The notes beneath the pieces were generated by a model that had not been told where the DNA came from, did not search any database, and saw only the letters and a list, made by a program, of their open reading frames with translations. From NCBI RefSeq assembly GCF_900156575.1, contig NZ_FTNY01000004.1, forward strand, positions 682,001-746,000: DNA of 64,000 nucleotides, in the 5' to 3' direction. The position numbers and the translations under genes are program-made. Origin of the DNA: Chryseobacterium shigense. GTDB lineage: Bacteria > Bacteroidota > Bacteroidia > Flavobacteriales > Weeksellaceae. Positions 42,616 to 50,568 of the stretch are shown here, in pieces (position 1 is the stretch's first letter; every line of letters starts with the position of its first letter).

Positions 42616-43311
42616 CTATTTTTTAAAGACATGAAACTCCTTTGTGAGTTCAAGATATAGGTCCGAGTATTGTCTCGGACTTTTTTCTATGACAAAATCA
42701 GATTCTTCAACAGGCATTTCCTCCAATGAAAACTCCAGAACTAATCTTTTCGTTTTTGAGTTTTCAATTCCTTTAATATGGACTCTCCGTATGAGAAACA
42801 AGTGATTTTCCAAAGCGGCCTGAACAAAAACATCGCCAGCCTCAGCAGGAATAATAACCGACAAAATACCATTTCCAGACAGCAGTTTGGCAGAAGCTAC
42901 GATAAGTTGCTGAAAATTCAGCTCTACGGTTTGACGGGCAACTTTATCTTTATCAGAACCCGATTCTTCAAAGTAAGGAGGATTGGAAACAATTAAATCG
43001 AACTTCTTATCCGTTTCAAAGGTTTTAAGATCCTGATTAATGTTTTTTAATCTTGAATAAAAAGGTGAATGTTCAAAATTCGTTTTGGTAAGCAAAGCAG
43101 CATTTTCATTGATATCTAGTCCCAGAAAAAGTGCTTGTGTATTTCTTTGGGCAAGCATTAATGAAATTAAGCCCGTTCCGGTTCCTATTTCTAAAACTTC
43201 CGAAGCATGAGACACATGAGCTAAAGCACCAAGCAAAACCCCATCTGTTCCTACCCGGAAGACGTCTTTTGACTGCTGTATTTCAAAATGTTTAAATGTA
43301 AAAGGCTTCAC
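42616..43311 (-). CDS. trmN6: tRNA1(Val) A37 N6-methyltransferase TrmN6-like (YfiC)
   Basis: 231 residues of the class I methyltransferase family, starting at a GTG codon that shares its G with the TAG stop of the kinase gene upstream. Motifs are FRVGTDGVLLGALA, VLEIGTGTGLISLML, FLGLDINENA and the amino-methylating NPPY in DLIVSNPPYF. YfiC/TrmN6 methylates A37 of tRNA-Val. The assignment is by motifs only. Confidence 0.85.
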   Translation of the reverse strand: MKPFTFKHFEIQQSKDVFRVGTDGVLLGALAHVSHASEVLEIGTGTGLISLMLAQRNTQALFLGLDINENAALLTKTNFEHSPFYSRLKNINQDLKTFETDKKFDLIVSNPPYFEESGSDKDKVARQTVELNFQQLIVASAKLLSGNGILSVIIPAEAGDVFVQAALENHLFLIRRVHIKGIENSKTKRLVLEFSLEEMPVEESDFVIEKSPRQYSDLYLELTKEFHVFKK

Positions 43312-44765
43312 TATAAATTCGTAGGGAGTGTAATAGTAAATGTAGATCCCTTCCCTACTTCTGATTTCACTGCGATTTCACCTTTGTAGTCTTCGACCAT
43401 TTTTCTAACCATGGAAAGACCAAGCCCCATTCCGCTATTCTTAGAGGTGAAATTGGGCTCAAATATTCTTTCATACATATTTTCAGGAATTCCTATTCCG
43501 TTATCCTGCACAGAAATCATCACTCTTCTCTGATGCTGCTCCACATCTACATTGATGATCAGTTTACGCTCATCACTTTGCGCCTGTTTTGCATTCGTTA
43601 CAAGATTGGTAATGATTCTGGAAAGATAAATTCTATCCATATTAATCATAATATTACTCTTGTTGGAATGCATAAATATACTGTCATCATTGAAAACACG
43701 CAGAATATCTTCCACTTCTGTATTAAGGTTGATGACCTCATTATTTTTTTCCGGAAGTTTTGCAAATTCTGAGAAAGCAGAGGCAACAGTAGCAATCAGG
43801 TCAATCTGATCTACCATGGTTTTGCTCATCTGTTTTACCCTTTCTCTGATATTCGGATCTTCAGGATCAAATTTTCTTTCAAAATTCTGAATCGTCAGTT
43901 TCATTGGGGTAAGCGGGTTCTTTACCTCGTGGGCAACCTGCTTTGCCATTTCTCTCCAGGCCTCTTCAGACGCCTTAAAACGGAGTCTTTCTTTCTGGTC
44001 CTGGATCTGTAAGATCATCCTGTTATAAGCTCTGGCCAGGGCATTAAGTTCATCGTTTTTATAATATCTAATGGGACGCATTTCATTTTCAAATAATGTA
44101 ATGCGGGTGATCATATCAGAAAATTTAGTAATATTTTTCGCAAGGCTGTTAGAAGTTACCCAGCTTATCCAGATGCTGAACAGAATAAGAAAAATATCTA
44201 CCAAAAGAATATATTTGATATATTGGTGAAGAACGTCGAGATAGGCGGATTCATTATGATATAAAGGAATATATACAATACCTACAGGTTCAAGCTCATT
44301 ATTTTTTAAAAGAAGATAAGACGAAGTACGTCCTGCATCTTTGGTCTTGTCGTATCCTCTGATATCTACTCTGGAATCAGTAGCCAGGATTTTATTGACA
44401 ATATTGATGGGAATGGTTTTCTGATCAATAAGACTTTCGTCTTTATTCGAGAGAAGATAACTTCCTTTCAGATCATAGATCACAATATCATGCTGGTTGA
44501 TATCCGCTATTTCGAAGATCTTATTTCCTAATACTTTAGGCAGATCCTCGGTCTCTACAAGAGTACGGCTCACTGCATAATCCAGATATCTCATCACCGC
44601 GTTGGTCTTCTCCTGCATATCAATATTACTCTGCTGCAGAGAATTGTTCCTTAAGACAAAATAGGGAACCAGCGATGTCGCAACAACACTTAAAAAACAG
44701 ACAAGAAGGAACCCGAAAAACACCCGGTTCCTTAAACTGTATCCTTTGTATTTACTTATCGGCAT
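43311..44765 (-). CDS. NtrY-like sensor histidine kinase
   Basis: 484 residues. Membrane helices lie at about 16-34 and 184-203 with a ~150-residue periplasmic sensor between them, followed by HAMP (about 205-255). The kinase has the H box AKQVAHEVKNPLTP (His 279), N box NLVTNAKQAQ, G1 DNGIGIP and G2 GMGLGLSMVRKM. No response-regulator gene is adjacent, so it is an orphan kinase. It lies between riboflavin synthase and trmN6, with a 1-bp gap and a 1-bp overlap respectively, so all three are probably one unit. Confidence 0.92.
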   Translation of the reverse strand: MPISKYKGYSLRNRVFFGFLLVCFLSVVATSLVPYFVLRNNSLQQSNIDMQEKTNAVMRYLDYAVSRTLVETEDLPKVLGNKIFEIADINQHDIVIYDLKGSYLLSNKDESLIDQKTIPINIVNKILATDSRVDIRGYDKTKDAGRTSSYLLLKNNELEPVGIVYIPLYHNESAYLDVLHQYIKYILLVDIFLILFSIWISWVTSNSLAKNITKFSDMITRITLFENEMRPIRYYKNDELNALARAYNRMILQIQDQKERLRFKASEEAWREMAKQVAHEVKNPLTPMKLTIQNFERKFDPEDPNIRERVKQMSKTMVDQIDLIATVASAFSEFAKLPEKNNEVINLNTEVEDILRVFNDDSIFMHSNKSNIMINMDRIYLSRIITNLVTNAKQAQSDERKLIINVDVEQHQRRVMISVQDNGIGIPENMYERIFEPNFTSKNSGMGLGLSMVRKMVEDYKGEIAVKSEVGKGSTFTITLPTNL

Positions 44766-44766
44766 C

Positions 44767-45351
44767 CTACTTTTTAATTAACCTAGCAATATACTTACCA
44801 ATGATGTCAAATTCTAAATTAACTTTGTCTCCGATTTTAAGATGCTGCATATTAGTAAACTCCCAGGTATAGGGAATAATGGCTACGGAAAATTGGGTGT
44901 CTTCGCTTTTTGCTACTGTAAGACTGATCCCGTTTACGGTAATGGAGCCTTGCGGAACAGTTACGAAATGACCGTCATCTTCATATTTAACAGTAATAAA
45001 ATAACTTCCGTCTTTATTTTCTATCCCGGCTACTTCACCGGTTTTATCCACATGTCCCTGTACAATATGTCCGTCTAATCTTCCATCCATCTTCATGCAT
45101 CTTTCGAGATTCACTACGGTTCCTACGCCCCATTTTCCGAGATTGGTCTTTTCCAGTGTTTCATTGATTGCCGTTACCACGTACTGATCATTTTTAATCT
45201 CAACAACCGTCAGGCAACACCCGTTATGAGCAAGGCTCTGGTCTATTTTTAATTCGCCGGTAAAAGGGCATGTTAATGTAAAATCTATGTTACTTCCTTT
45301 TTCTTCAATTTTTTCAATAACACCAACTGCTTCAATAATTCCTGTGAACAT
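44767..45351 (-). CDS. ribE: Riboflavin synthase, alpha subunit
   Basis: 194 residues with two lumazine-binding repeats: MFTGIIEAVGVIE, then SLAHNGCCLTVVEI, and in the second half HIVQGHVDKTGEVAGI and SITVNGISLTVAKS. It dismutates two 6,7-dimethyl-8-ribityllumazine to riboflavin. It is the first gene of the unit with the kinase and trmN6. A full promoter match lies at 45386-45419, with a 23-bp spacer. Confidence 0.95.
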   Translation of the reverse strand: MFTGIIEAVGVIEKIEEKGSNIDFTLTCPFTGELKIDQSLAHNGCCLTVVEIKNDQYVVTAINETLEKTNLGKWGVGTVVNLERCMKMDGRLDGHIVQGHVDKTGEVAGIENKDGSYFITVKYEDDGHFVTVPQGSITVNGISLTVAKSEDTQFSVAIIPYTWEFTNMQHLKIGDKVNLEFDIIGKYIARLIKK

Positions 45352-45363
45352 ATTATTTTTTGC

Positions 45364-45371
45364 TAAATTTG
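45364..45371 (+). promoter_or_regulatory. -7 element for pdxA
   Basis: TAAATTTG is an exact TAnnTTTG match 28 bp upstream of the pdxA ATG. The -33 is not convincing. Confidence 0.45.
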
Positions 45372-45385
45372 TAAATTATAATCTT

Positions 45386-45419
45386 CAAAGATAATCAAAA
45401 TGAGCCCAAAAAACCACAA
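45386..45419 (-). promoter_or_regulatory. Promoter of ribE
   Basis: On the minus strand: TTG (45417-45419), a 23-bp spacer and TATCTTTG (45386-45393). It overlaps the divergent pdxA start. Confidence 0.5.
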
Positions 45420-46491
45420 AGTACGAGTAGGAATTTCAATAGGTGATTTTAACGGCATCGGTCCGGAGATCATCATGAAGTCTCTGAAAGACAAAACCAT
45501 TACGGACTTTTTCACTCCGGTGATTTTTGGCTCGGGAAAGTTATTCACCTTCCAGAAAAATATTTTCAAGCTGAATCTTAATTTTAACTACATCAACGAA
45601 GCTTCACAGGCACAGCCAGGAAAACTGAATATGGTGAACCTGGTTAAGGATAACGTGAATGTAGAATTGGGTACTCCTACACAAGAATCCACCCAAATGG
45701 CTATCGACTCTCTGGAACTTGCGACAGAAGCCTTAATGAAAGGCGATATTGATGTTTTGGTTACCGCTCCTATCAATAAGGATGAAATGGTAAAAATGGG
45801 CTTCAAGCACGCCGGACATACAGGATATTTTGAAGAAAAATTCAGTAAAAAAGGACTGATGTTCCTGGTTACTGAGGATCTTAAGGTAGCTGTTTCCACC
45901 CACCACATACCGATTGCCAGTGTAGCGGAAAATATTTCCAAAGAAAAAATAAAAAAGCAGATCAGAGCTCTTAATCAGACCCTGATAGAAGATTTCTGTA
46001 TTTCAAAACCGAAAATCGCGGTATTAGGATTGAATCCTCATGCCGGAGACGGAGGGGTGATAGGAAAAGAAGAGATTGAGATCATCGAACCGGCTATTAA
46101 GGAACTTTCAGACAATGGAGTATTAGCTTTCGGGCCTTATCCTGCAGACAGTTTTTTCCAGCCCGCTAAATATAAAAAGTTCGATGCTGTTTTAGCAATG
46201 TACCACGATCAGGGACTGGCTCCCTTCAAAACATTGGCCTATGAAGAAGGAGTAAACTATACGGCCGGACTACCATTTATCAGAACTTCTCCTGACCATG
46301 GAGTTGCCTATGATATTGCAGGAAAAAACATAGCAGATGAACAGAGTTTTACCGAAGCCATCTTCACTGCGATTAAGATATTCAAGAACAGAAGTGAATA
46401 TAACGATCTGATGGCCAACCGCATGCAGCCGAGAAAAGTATCTGTTGACAACGGAGTAGATGAAGATCTGCCTGATGAAAATGAAGCATAA
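45400..46491 (+). CDS. pdxA: 4-hydroxythreonine-4-phosphate dehydrogenase PdxA
   Basis: 363 residues: VGISIGDFNGIGPEIIMKSL at the N-terminus, ITAPINKDEM-type VTAPINK, KHAGHTGYFEE, then LGLNPHAGDGGVIGKEE, and MYHDQGLAPFKTLAYEEGVNYT. It oxidises 4-phosphohydroxy-L-threonine in pyridoxal phosphate synthesis. It is divergent from ribE. Confidence 0.96.
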   Translation: MSPKNHKVRVGISIGDFNGIGPEIIMKSLKDKTITDFFTPVIFGSGKLFTFQKNIFKLNLNFNYINEASQAQPGKLNMVNLVKDNVNVELGTPTQESTQMAIDSLELATEALMKGDIDVLVTAPINKDEMVKMGFKHAGHTGYFEEKFSKKGLMFLVTEDLKVAVSTHHIPIASVAENISKEKIKKQIRALNQTLIEDFCISKPKIAVLGLNPHAGDGGVIGKEEIEIIEPAIKELSDNGVLAFGPYPADSFFQPAKYKKFDAVLAMYHDQGLAPFKTLAYEEGVNYTAGLPFIRTSPDHGVAYDIAGKNIADEQSFTEAIFTAIKIFKNRSEYNDLMANRMQPRKVSVDNGVDEDLPDENEA

Positions 46492-46533
46492 TTCGTTAAA
46501 ACAAATTTTAAATTAATTTGTTATGGATTTTAT

Positions 46534-46563
46534 TTGTTATTATAAAAAAATTGCATATTTTTG
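46534..46563 (+). promoter_or_regulatory. Promoter of the DUF177-rpmF unit
   Basis: TTG (46534-46536), a 19-bp spacer and TATTTTTG (46556-46563), only 12 bp before the ATG at 46576. Confidence 0.7.
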
Positions 46564-46575
46564 CACACTCATTTT

Positions 46576-47112
46576 ATGGACAAGTTAAGAAACTATGACG
46601 TAAGCTTTTCCGGACTTAAAAACGGAAAGCACGTGTTCAAATTTGAGATAGATCATACGTTCTTTCAATTATTTGACACTGAACAGGAATTTACAAATCC
46701 TAAAATAGTAGCTGATGTTTTTCTTGAAAAGCATACTACCTTTTTAGAATTTGAGATCAAAGTAGATGGAAAAGTAGAGCTCATGTGTGATATCACGAAT
46801 GATGAATTCGACTATCCTATTGAAAACGAGATTGAAATTTTGGTACATTTTGGTGAACAATATGACGACAGCAATGAAGATGTCATTACTATTCCAGCCT
46901 CAGATCATGCCTTTAACGTGGCTCAACTGATCTATGAAAATGTACAGCTTTCTATACCGATGAAAAAAGTTTCACCGAATGTAAGCGATGAAGATCTTGA
47001 AATCTTAAACAGGTTCAGTCCAAAAGATATTGAGGAATCTGAAGAAGAGGAAGAAGAACATGAGAGCGACCCGAGATGGGAAGCGCTGAGAAAGTTAAAA
47101 GACAATAATTAA
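46576..47112 (+). CDS. DUF177 (YceD) family protein
   Basis: From the ATG at 46576 the product has 178 residues (MDKLRNYDVSF...); an in-frame TTG at 46561 is not needed. The region FKVDGKVELMCDITNDEF is the YceD core, with Cys in the LMCD turn, and the C-terminus is very acidic (EESEEEEEEHESDPRW). YceD proteins are found directly before rpmF in many bacteria and are thought to influence ribosome or rRNA maturation. It precedes rpmF by 66 bp. Confidence 0.9.
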   Translation: MDKLRNYDVSFSGLKNGKHVFKFEIDHTFFQLFDTEQEFTNPKIVADVFLEKHTTFLEFEIKVDGKVELMCDITNDEFDYPIENEIEILVHFGEQYDDSNEDVITIPASDHAFNVAQLIYENVQLSIPMKKVSPNVSDEDLEILNRFSPKDIEESEEEEEEHESDPRWEALRKLKDNN

Positions 47113-47178
47113 ATAAAATAATTTAAATATGATGAGATGATGAATCTCATCGCTCATCAATTAAAAAAGTTATTCAAA

Positions 47179-47382
47179 ATGGCACATCCTAAGAGAAGAC
47201 AGTCGTCCACAAGAAGAGATAAGAGAAGAACTCATTATAAAGCAGTAGTTCCTCAATTAGCGAAAGATGCAACAACTGGTGAACTTCACCTTTACCACAG
47301 AGCTCACTGGCATGAAGGAAAACTTTACTACAGAGGTAAAGTAGTATTGGAAAAAGAAGTAGCAACTACAGAAGAAAACTAA
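47179..47382 (+). CDS. rpmF: 50S ribosomal protein bL32
   Basis: 67 residues: MAHPKRRQSSTRRDKRRTHY followed by the region with HLYHRAHWHEGKLYYRGKVV. The ATG at 47179 is the true start; upstream in-frame Met codons are ignored. It is a basic large-subunit protein. It lies between DUF177 and a strong terminator. Confidence 0.96.
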   Translation: MAHPKRRQSSTRRDKRRTHYKAVVPQLAKDATTGELHLYHRAHWHEGKLYYRGKVVLEKEVATTEEN

Positions 47383-47419
47383 GAGTCGCTTTTCACTGAA
47401 AAAGCCTCATTTTAATACA

Positions 47420-47456
47420 AAAACCGCCCGATTTTGATAAAATCGGGCGGTTTTTT
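47420..47456 (+). terminator. Strong terminator after rpmF
   Basis: A perfect 16-bp stem AAAACCGCCCGATTTT/AAAATCGGGCGGTTTT with a 3-nt loop, followed by T residues. Confidence 0.92.
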
Positions 47457-47457
47457 G

Positions 47458-47486
47458 TTGTTTTTTATGTTTTTTTGGTATCTTTG
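47458..47486 (+). promoter_or_regulatory. Promoter of accB-accC
   Basis: TTG (47458-47460), an 18-bp spacer and TATCTTTG (47479-47486), directly after the rpmF terminator and 23 bp before the accB ATG. Confidence 0.75.
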
Positions 47487-47509
47487 GGACAAAATCAAAT
47501 ATCAAATTT

Positions 47510-47989
47510 ATGGACATTAAAGACATACAAAATCTTATCAAGTTTGTATCTAAGGCTGAAGTTTCAGAAGTAAAATACAAAACTAAAGATTTCGAAATCA
47601 CTATTAAAACTCCATTAGCCGGCAGCGATGCGGTTTATGCACAGCCTGCAGTTTACCATACAGCGCCTCAGGCGGCAGCGGCTCCTGCTCAAGCAGCAGC
47701 GCCTGTAGCAGCAGCTGAAAAAGCAGAACCCGTATCTGACGACAGCAAATACGTTACGATCAAGTCTCCAATGATCGGTACTTTCTACAGAAAACCATCT
47801 CCGGATAAAGATGTATTCGTAAACGTAGGTGACGAGGTTTCTGTAGGAAAAGTAGTTTGTGTAATCGAAGCAATGAAGTTATTCAACCAGATCGATTCTG
47901 AAATCAGCGGAAAAATCGTGAAAATCTTGGTAGATGACGCGACTCCGGTAGAATACGACCAGCCTTTATTCTTAGTAGATCCATCTTAA
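47510..47989 (+). CDS. accB: Biotin carboxyl carrier protein of acetyl-CoA carboxylase
   Basis: 159 residues: helical start (MDIKDIQNLIKFVSKAEV), an Ala/Pro-rich linker (about 45-75) and the biotinyl domain with IEAMKLFNQID (biotinylated Lys 123) and SPMIGTFYRKPSPD. It carries the carboxyl group from AccC to AccAD in malonyl-CoA synthesis. accC follows 99 bp later. Confidence 0.96.
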   Translation: MDIKDIQNLIKFVSKAEVSEVKYKTKDFEITIKTPLAGSDAVYAQPAVYHTAPQAAAAPAQAAAPVAAAEKAEPVSDDSKYVTIKSPMIGTFYRKPSPDKDVFVNVGDEVSVGKVVCVIEAMKLFNQIDSEISGKIVKILVDDATPVEYDQPLFLVDPS

Positions 47990-47996
47990 TTTAGAG

Positions 47997-48024
47997 GTTA
48001 GATGTTAGACATTAGATGTTAGAC
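47997..48024 (+). repeat. Tandem 14-bp repeats in the accB-accC gap
   Basis: GTTAGATGTTAGAC (47997-48010) and ATTAGATGTTAGAC (48011-48024) are arranged in tandem; the second 14-mer also occurs before leuS at 24580-24593. Confidence 0.6.
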
Positions 48025-48047
48025 TCAATTCTGCATTCAAAATAACA

Positions 48048-48079
48048 TTATCTAATTTTCAAATTATCTAATTTTCAAA
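48048..48079 (+). repeat. Exact tandem 16-bp repeat before accC
   Basis: TTATCTAATTTTCAAA (48048-48063) is repeated exactly at 48064-48079, ending 9 bp before the accC ATG. The second copy covers the region where a translation leader would lie. Confidence 0.7.
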
Positions 48080-48088
48080 TTGAAGAAG

Positions 48089-49444
48089 ATGTTCAAAAAA
48101 ATATTAATAGCCAATCGTGGCGAAATTGCAATGCGTATTTTACGTACATGCAAAGAAATGGGAATCAAAACCGTTGCGGTATACTCTACTGCAGACAAAG
48201 ATAGTCTTCACGTAAGATTTGCTGATGAAGCAGTTTGTATAGGTCCTCCCATGAGCAAAGACTCATACCTTAAAATCCCTAACATTATTGCAGCAGCAGA
48301 AATCACCAATGCTGACGCCATCCATCCAGGTTACGGATTCTTATCTGAAAATGCTAACTTTTCCAGAATCTGTCAGAAAAACAACATCAAGTTCATTGGT
48401 GCTTCTCCTGAACAGATCGAAAAAATGGGAGATAAAGCCAACGCCAAAGCTACCATGAAGGCTGCAGGTGTACCATGTGTACCCGGTTCCGACGGATTGA
48501 TTGAATCTTACGAGCATGCGGTAAAAGTGGCTGCAGAAACAGGATACCCTGTCATGATCAAAGCTACTGCAGGTGGTGGTGGTAAAGGGATGAGAGCCGT
48601 ATGGAAAGCTGAAGACCTTAAAGATCACTGGGAATCTGCCATTCAGGAAGCGGTAGCTGCCTTCGGAAACGGAGGAATGTACATGGAGAAACTGATTGAA
48701 GAGCCCAGACATATTGAGATCCAGGTTGCCGGTGACCAATATGGAAAAGCATGTCATCTTTCTGAAAGAGACTGTTCTGTACAGAGAAGAAACCAGAAGC
48801 TGACGGAAGAAACTCCTTCTCCATTCATGACTGACGAACTTCGTGAGAAAATGGGTGAAGCGGCAGTAAAAGCGGCAGAATTCATCGGATATGAAGGCGT
48901 AGGTACTATTGAATTCCTTGTAGACAAACACAGAAATTTCTATTTCATGGAAATGAATACGAGAATCCAGGTAGAGCACCCGATCACTGAGCAGGTAATT
49001 GATTATGATCTGATCAGAGAACAAATCCTTCTTGCTGCAGGAACTCCTATTTCAGGGATCAACTATTATCCGAAACTGCACTCTATTGAATGTAGAATCA
49101 ATGCTGAAGATCCTTATGCTGACTTCAGACCTTCTCCGGGGAAAATCACAGGATTGAATATTCCCGGTGGTCACGGAATCAGAGTAGATACTCACGTTTA
49201 TTCAGGATATACCATTCCTTCCAACTATGACTCCATGATTGCCAAGCTTATCACTACGGCTCAAACCCGTGAAGAAGCGATTGCTAAAATGAGACGTGCA
49301 CTGGAAGAATTCTATATCGAGGGGGTAAAAACCACTATTCCTTTCCACAGACAACTGATGGATAATGAAGATTATCTTGCAGGAAACTATACCACGAAAT
49401 TCATGGAGGATTTTGTAATGGATAGAAAATATGATAATCACTAA
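48089..49444 (+). CDS. accC: Biotin carboxylase, acetyl-CoA carboxylase subunit
   Basis: 451 residues from the ATG at 48089 (MFKKILIANRGEIAMRIL); an in-frame TTG at 48080 would add three residues and is less likely. Motifs: HPGYGFLSENANF, ATP-grasp GGGGKGMRAVW, EKLIEEPRHIEIQVAGDQYG, ERDCSVQRRNQKL and EMNTRIQVEHPITEQ. It uses ATP and bicarbonate to carboxylate biotin on AccB. A terminator follows at 49467. Confidence 0.97.
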   Translation: MFKKILIANRGEIAMRILRTCKEMGIKTVAVYSTADKDSLHVRFADEAVCIGPPMSKDSYLKIPNIIAAAEITNADAIHPGYGFLSENANFSRICQKNNIKFIGASPEQIEKMGDKANAKATMKAAGVPCVPGSDGLIESYEHAVKVAAETGYPVMIKATAGGGGKGMRAVWKAEDLKDHWESAIQEAVAAFGNGGMYMEKLIEEPRHIEIQVAGDQYGKACHLSERDCSVQRRNQKLTEETPSPFMTDELREKMGEAAVKAAEFIGYEGVGTIEFLVDKHRNFYFMEMNTRIQVEHPITEQVIDYDLIREQILLAAGTPISGINYYPKLHSIECRINAEDPYADFRPSPGKITGLNIPGGHGIRVDTHVYSGYTIPSNYDSMIAKLITTAQTREEAIAKMRRALEEFYIEGVKTTIPFHRQLMDNEDYLAGNYTTKFMEDFVMDRKYDNH

Positions 49445-49466
49445 GATTATTGATATATAACCTTGT

Positions 49467-49495
49467 AAACTGCCTCTTTTTGGGGCAGTTTTTTT
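49467..49495 (+). terminator. Terminator after accC
   Basis: An 8-bp stem AAACTGCC/GGCAGTTT (49467-49474 and 49484-49491) ending in a T run through 49495. Confidence 0.8.
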
Positions 49496-49778
49496 ATTTC
49501 TGAAATTTTGACATTTCCTGTTCTCTCAAGAAATAGCGAAAGCGTTTTCCCTTGCTTTCTTTAATGGCCCTGTCTATGGGAAGTTAATAAACACTTATCA
49601 ACAAAAACCTTAATCCATTGACAGCCAACAAAAAAAATCCCTAACATTTGTTAGTCGCAGAATTACGACACTTTTTAAAATTTCTTCAAAAATTTTTTTT
49701 TGATACTATAATTACTTTTATTTTTGATAACATAAAACAACAAAACGCACAAATATTAACAATTAAAATTTACTAATC
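49496..49778. other. Gap between accC and tssD
   Basis: About 280 bp. It contains a short IR CTAAC-ATTT-GTTAG (49641-49654) and the tssD promoter-like pair, TTG (49700-49702) and TATTTTTG (49719-49726) with a 16-bp spacer. No ORF is supported. Confidence 0.4.
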
Positions 49779-50183
49779 ATGGCAGAAAGAAATTCAAGAG
49801 GAATTTTAAAATTCAATGGCGGCGAAGGACAAAAGTTATTAAAACTTAACTACAGTGTATCCCGCTCTACCGATGTATCAGGAAGAGTAGCATCAGACCC
49901 GTCTAATGCGCTGATCAAACTTACAGTGGAAGCCACTGAAAAATCGGATATCCTGGAAAGCCTTCTAAACGGAAAATACAAGCCGACAAGCGGAGAGGTA
50001 ACATTTAACAAATCTCACGAAGAAGGAACATTAACTACTCTGAAATGGGAAAACGGATATGTGATCCAGCATGAATTAGACTTTGATGCAGTAGATGACA
50101 ACAGTATGTATATTACTTTTGTGATCAGTGCAGAGCAAATTGATCTTGGAAATTCTTCTTACAGAGGAGAATGGCCTTCTTAG
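49779..50183 (+). CDS. tssD: Type VI secretion tube protein TssD (Hcp-like)
   Basis: 134 residues: NSRGILKFNGGEGQKLLKLN, SVSRSTDVSGRVASDPSNA, LIKLTVEATEKSD, and the C-terminal ITFVISAEQIDLG. This is the Bacteroidota TssD/Hcp family of the T6SS subtype iii tube, which polymerises into the inner tube of the contractile injector. No other tss genes are in the window, so it is an orphan copy. It has its own promoter-like pair and terminator. Confidence 0.88.
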   Translation: MAERNSRGILKFNGGEGQKLLKLNYSVSRSTDVSGRVASDPSNALIKLTVEATEKSDILESLLNGKYKPTSGEVTFNKSHEEGTLTTLKWENGYVIQHELDFDAVDDNSMYITFVISAEQIDLGNSSYRGEWPS

Positions 50184-50210
50184 AATATAATTTCTATAGC
50201 AAAAAACAGC

Positions 50211-50247
50211 AGACAGAACAGGCCCCAGCTGTTCTGTCTTTTTTTTG
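50211..50247 (+). terminator. Terminator after tssD
   Basis: An 11-bp stem AGACAGAACAG/CTGTTCTGTCT (50211-50221 and 50229-50239) with a 7-nt loop, followed by eight T residues. Confidence 0.9.
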
Positions 50248-50568
50248 ACGATCCCTATTTATTTTTAATTAAGAAAGTTACAAGTGATATAAGATGAAAA
50301 ATATTTAAAAAAATCGTAAAAACCGCATCCTAAGAAATAACACAAAAGCATTACTTGAAAACGGATATCTATTTTCGTCAAAATCTCAAAGAAAAAATAT
50401 CATCTTATCAAAGATATAAAACCTACATTGTCCGATTTGTAAAATAAATATTTCCTAAAACTGCGTAATGCACCCTTAAAATACACTTTAATTACTGTCG
50501 TGTACCACATTACGTTTTTGTTTATGCATCTCATTAATAATGCTTAAATTTGTCGAAAACCAAAACAT
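50248..50568. other. Gap upstream of rocD with an inverted repeat
   Basis: About 320 bp, AT-rich. A possible operator CGTAATG (50464-50470) faces CATTACG (50508-50514). A promoter-like pair TTG (50518-50520) and TAAATTTG (50545-50552) with a 24-bp spacer precedes rocD. No ORF is supported. Confidence 0.4.

Noticed and set aside
48341..49024. 227-aa open frame on the minus strand
   Set aside because: It lies wholly antisense to accC, whose motifs are clear. The translation is Cys/Phe/Arg-rich and matches no protein style.
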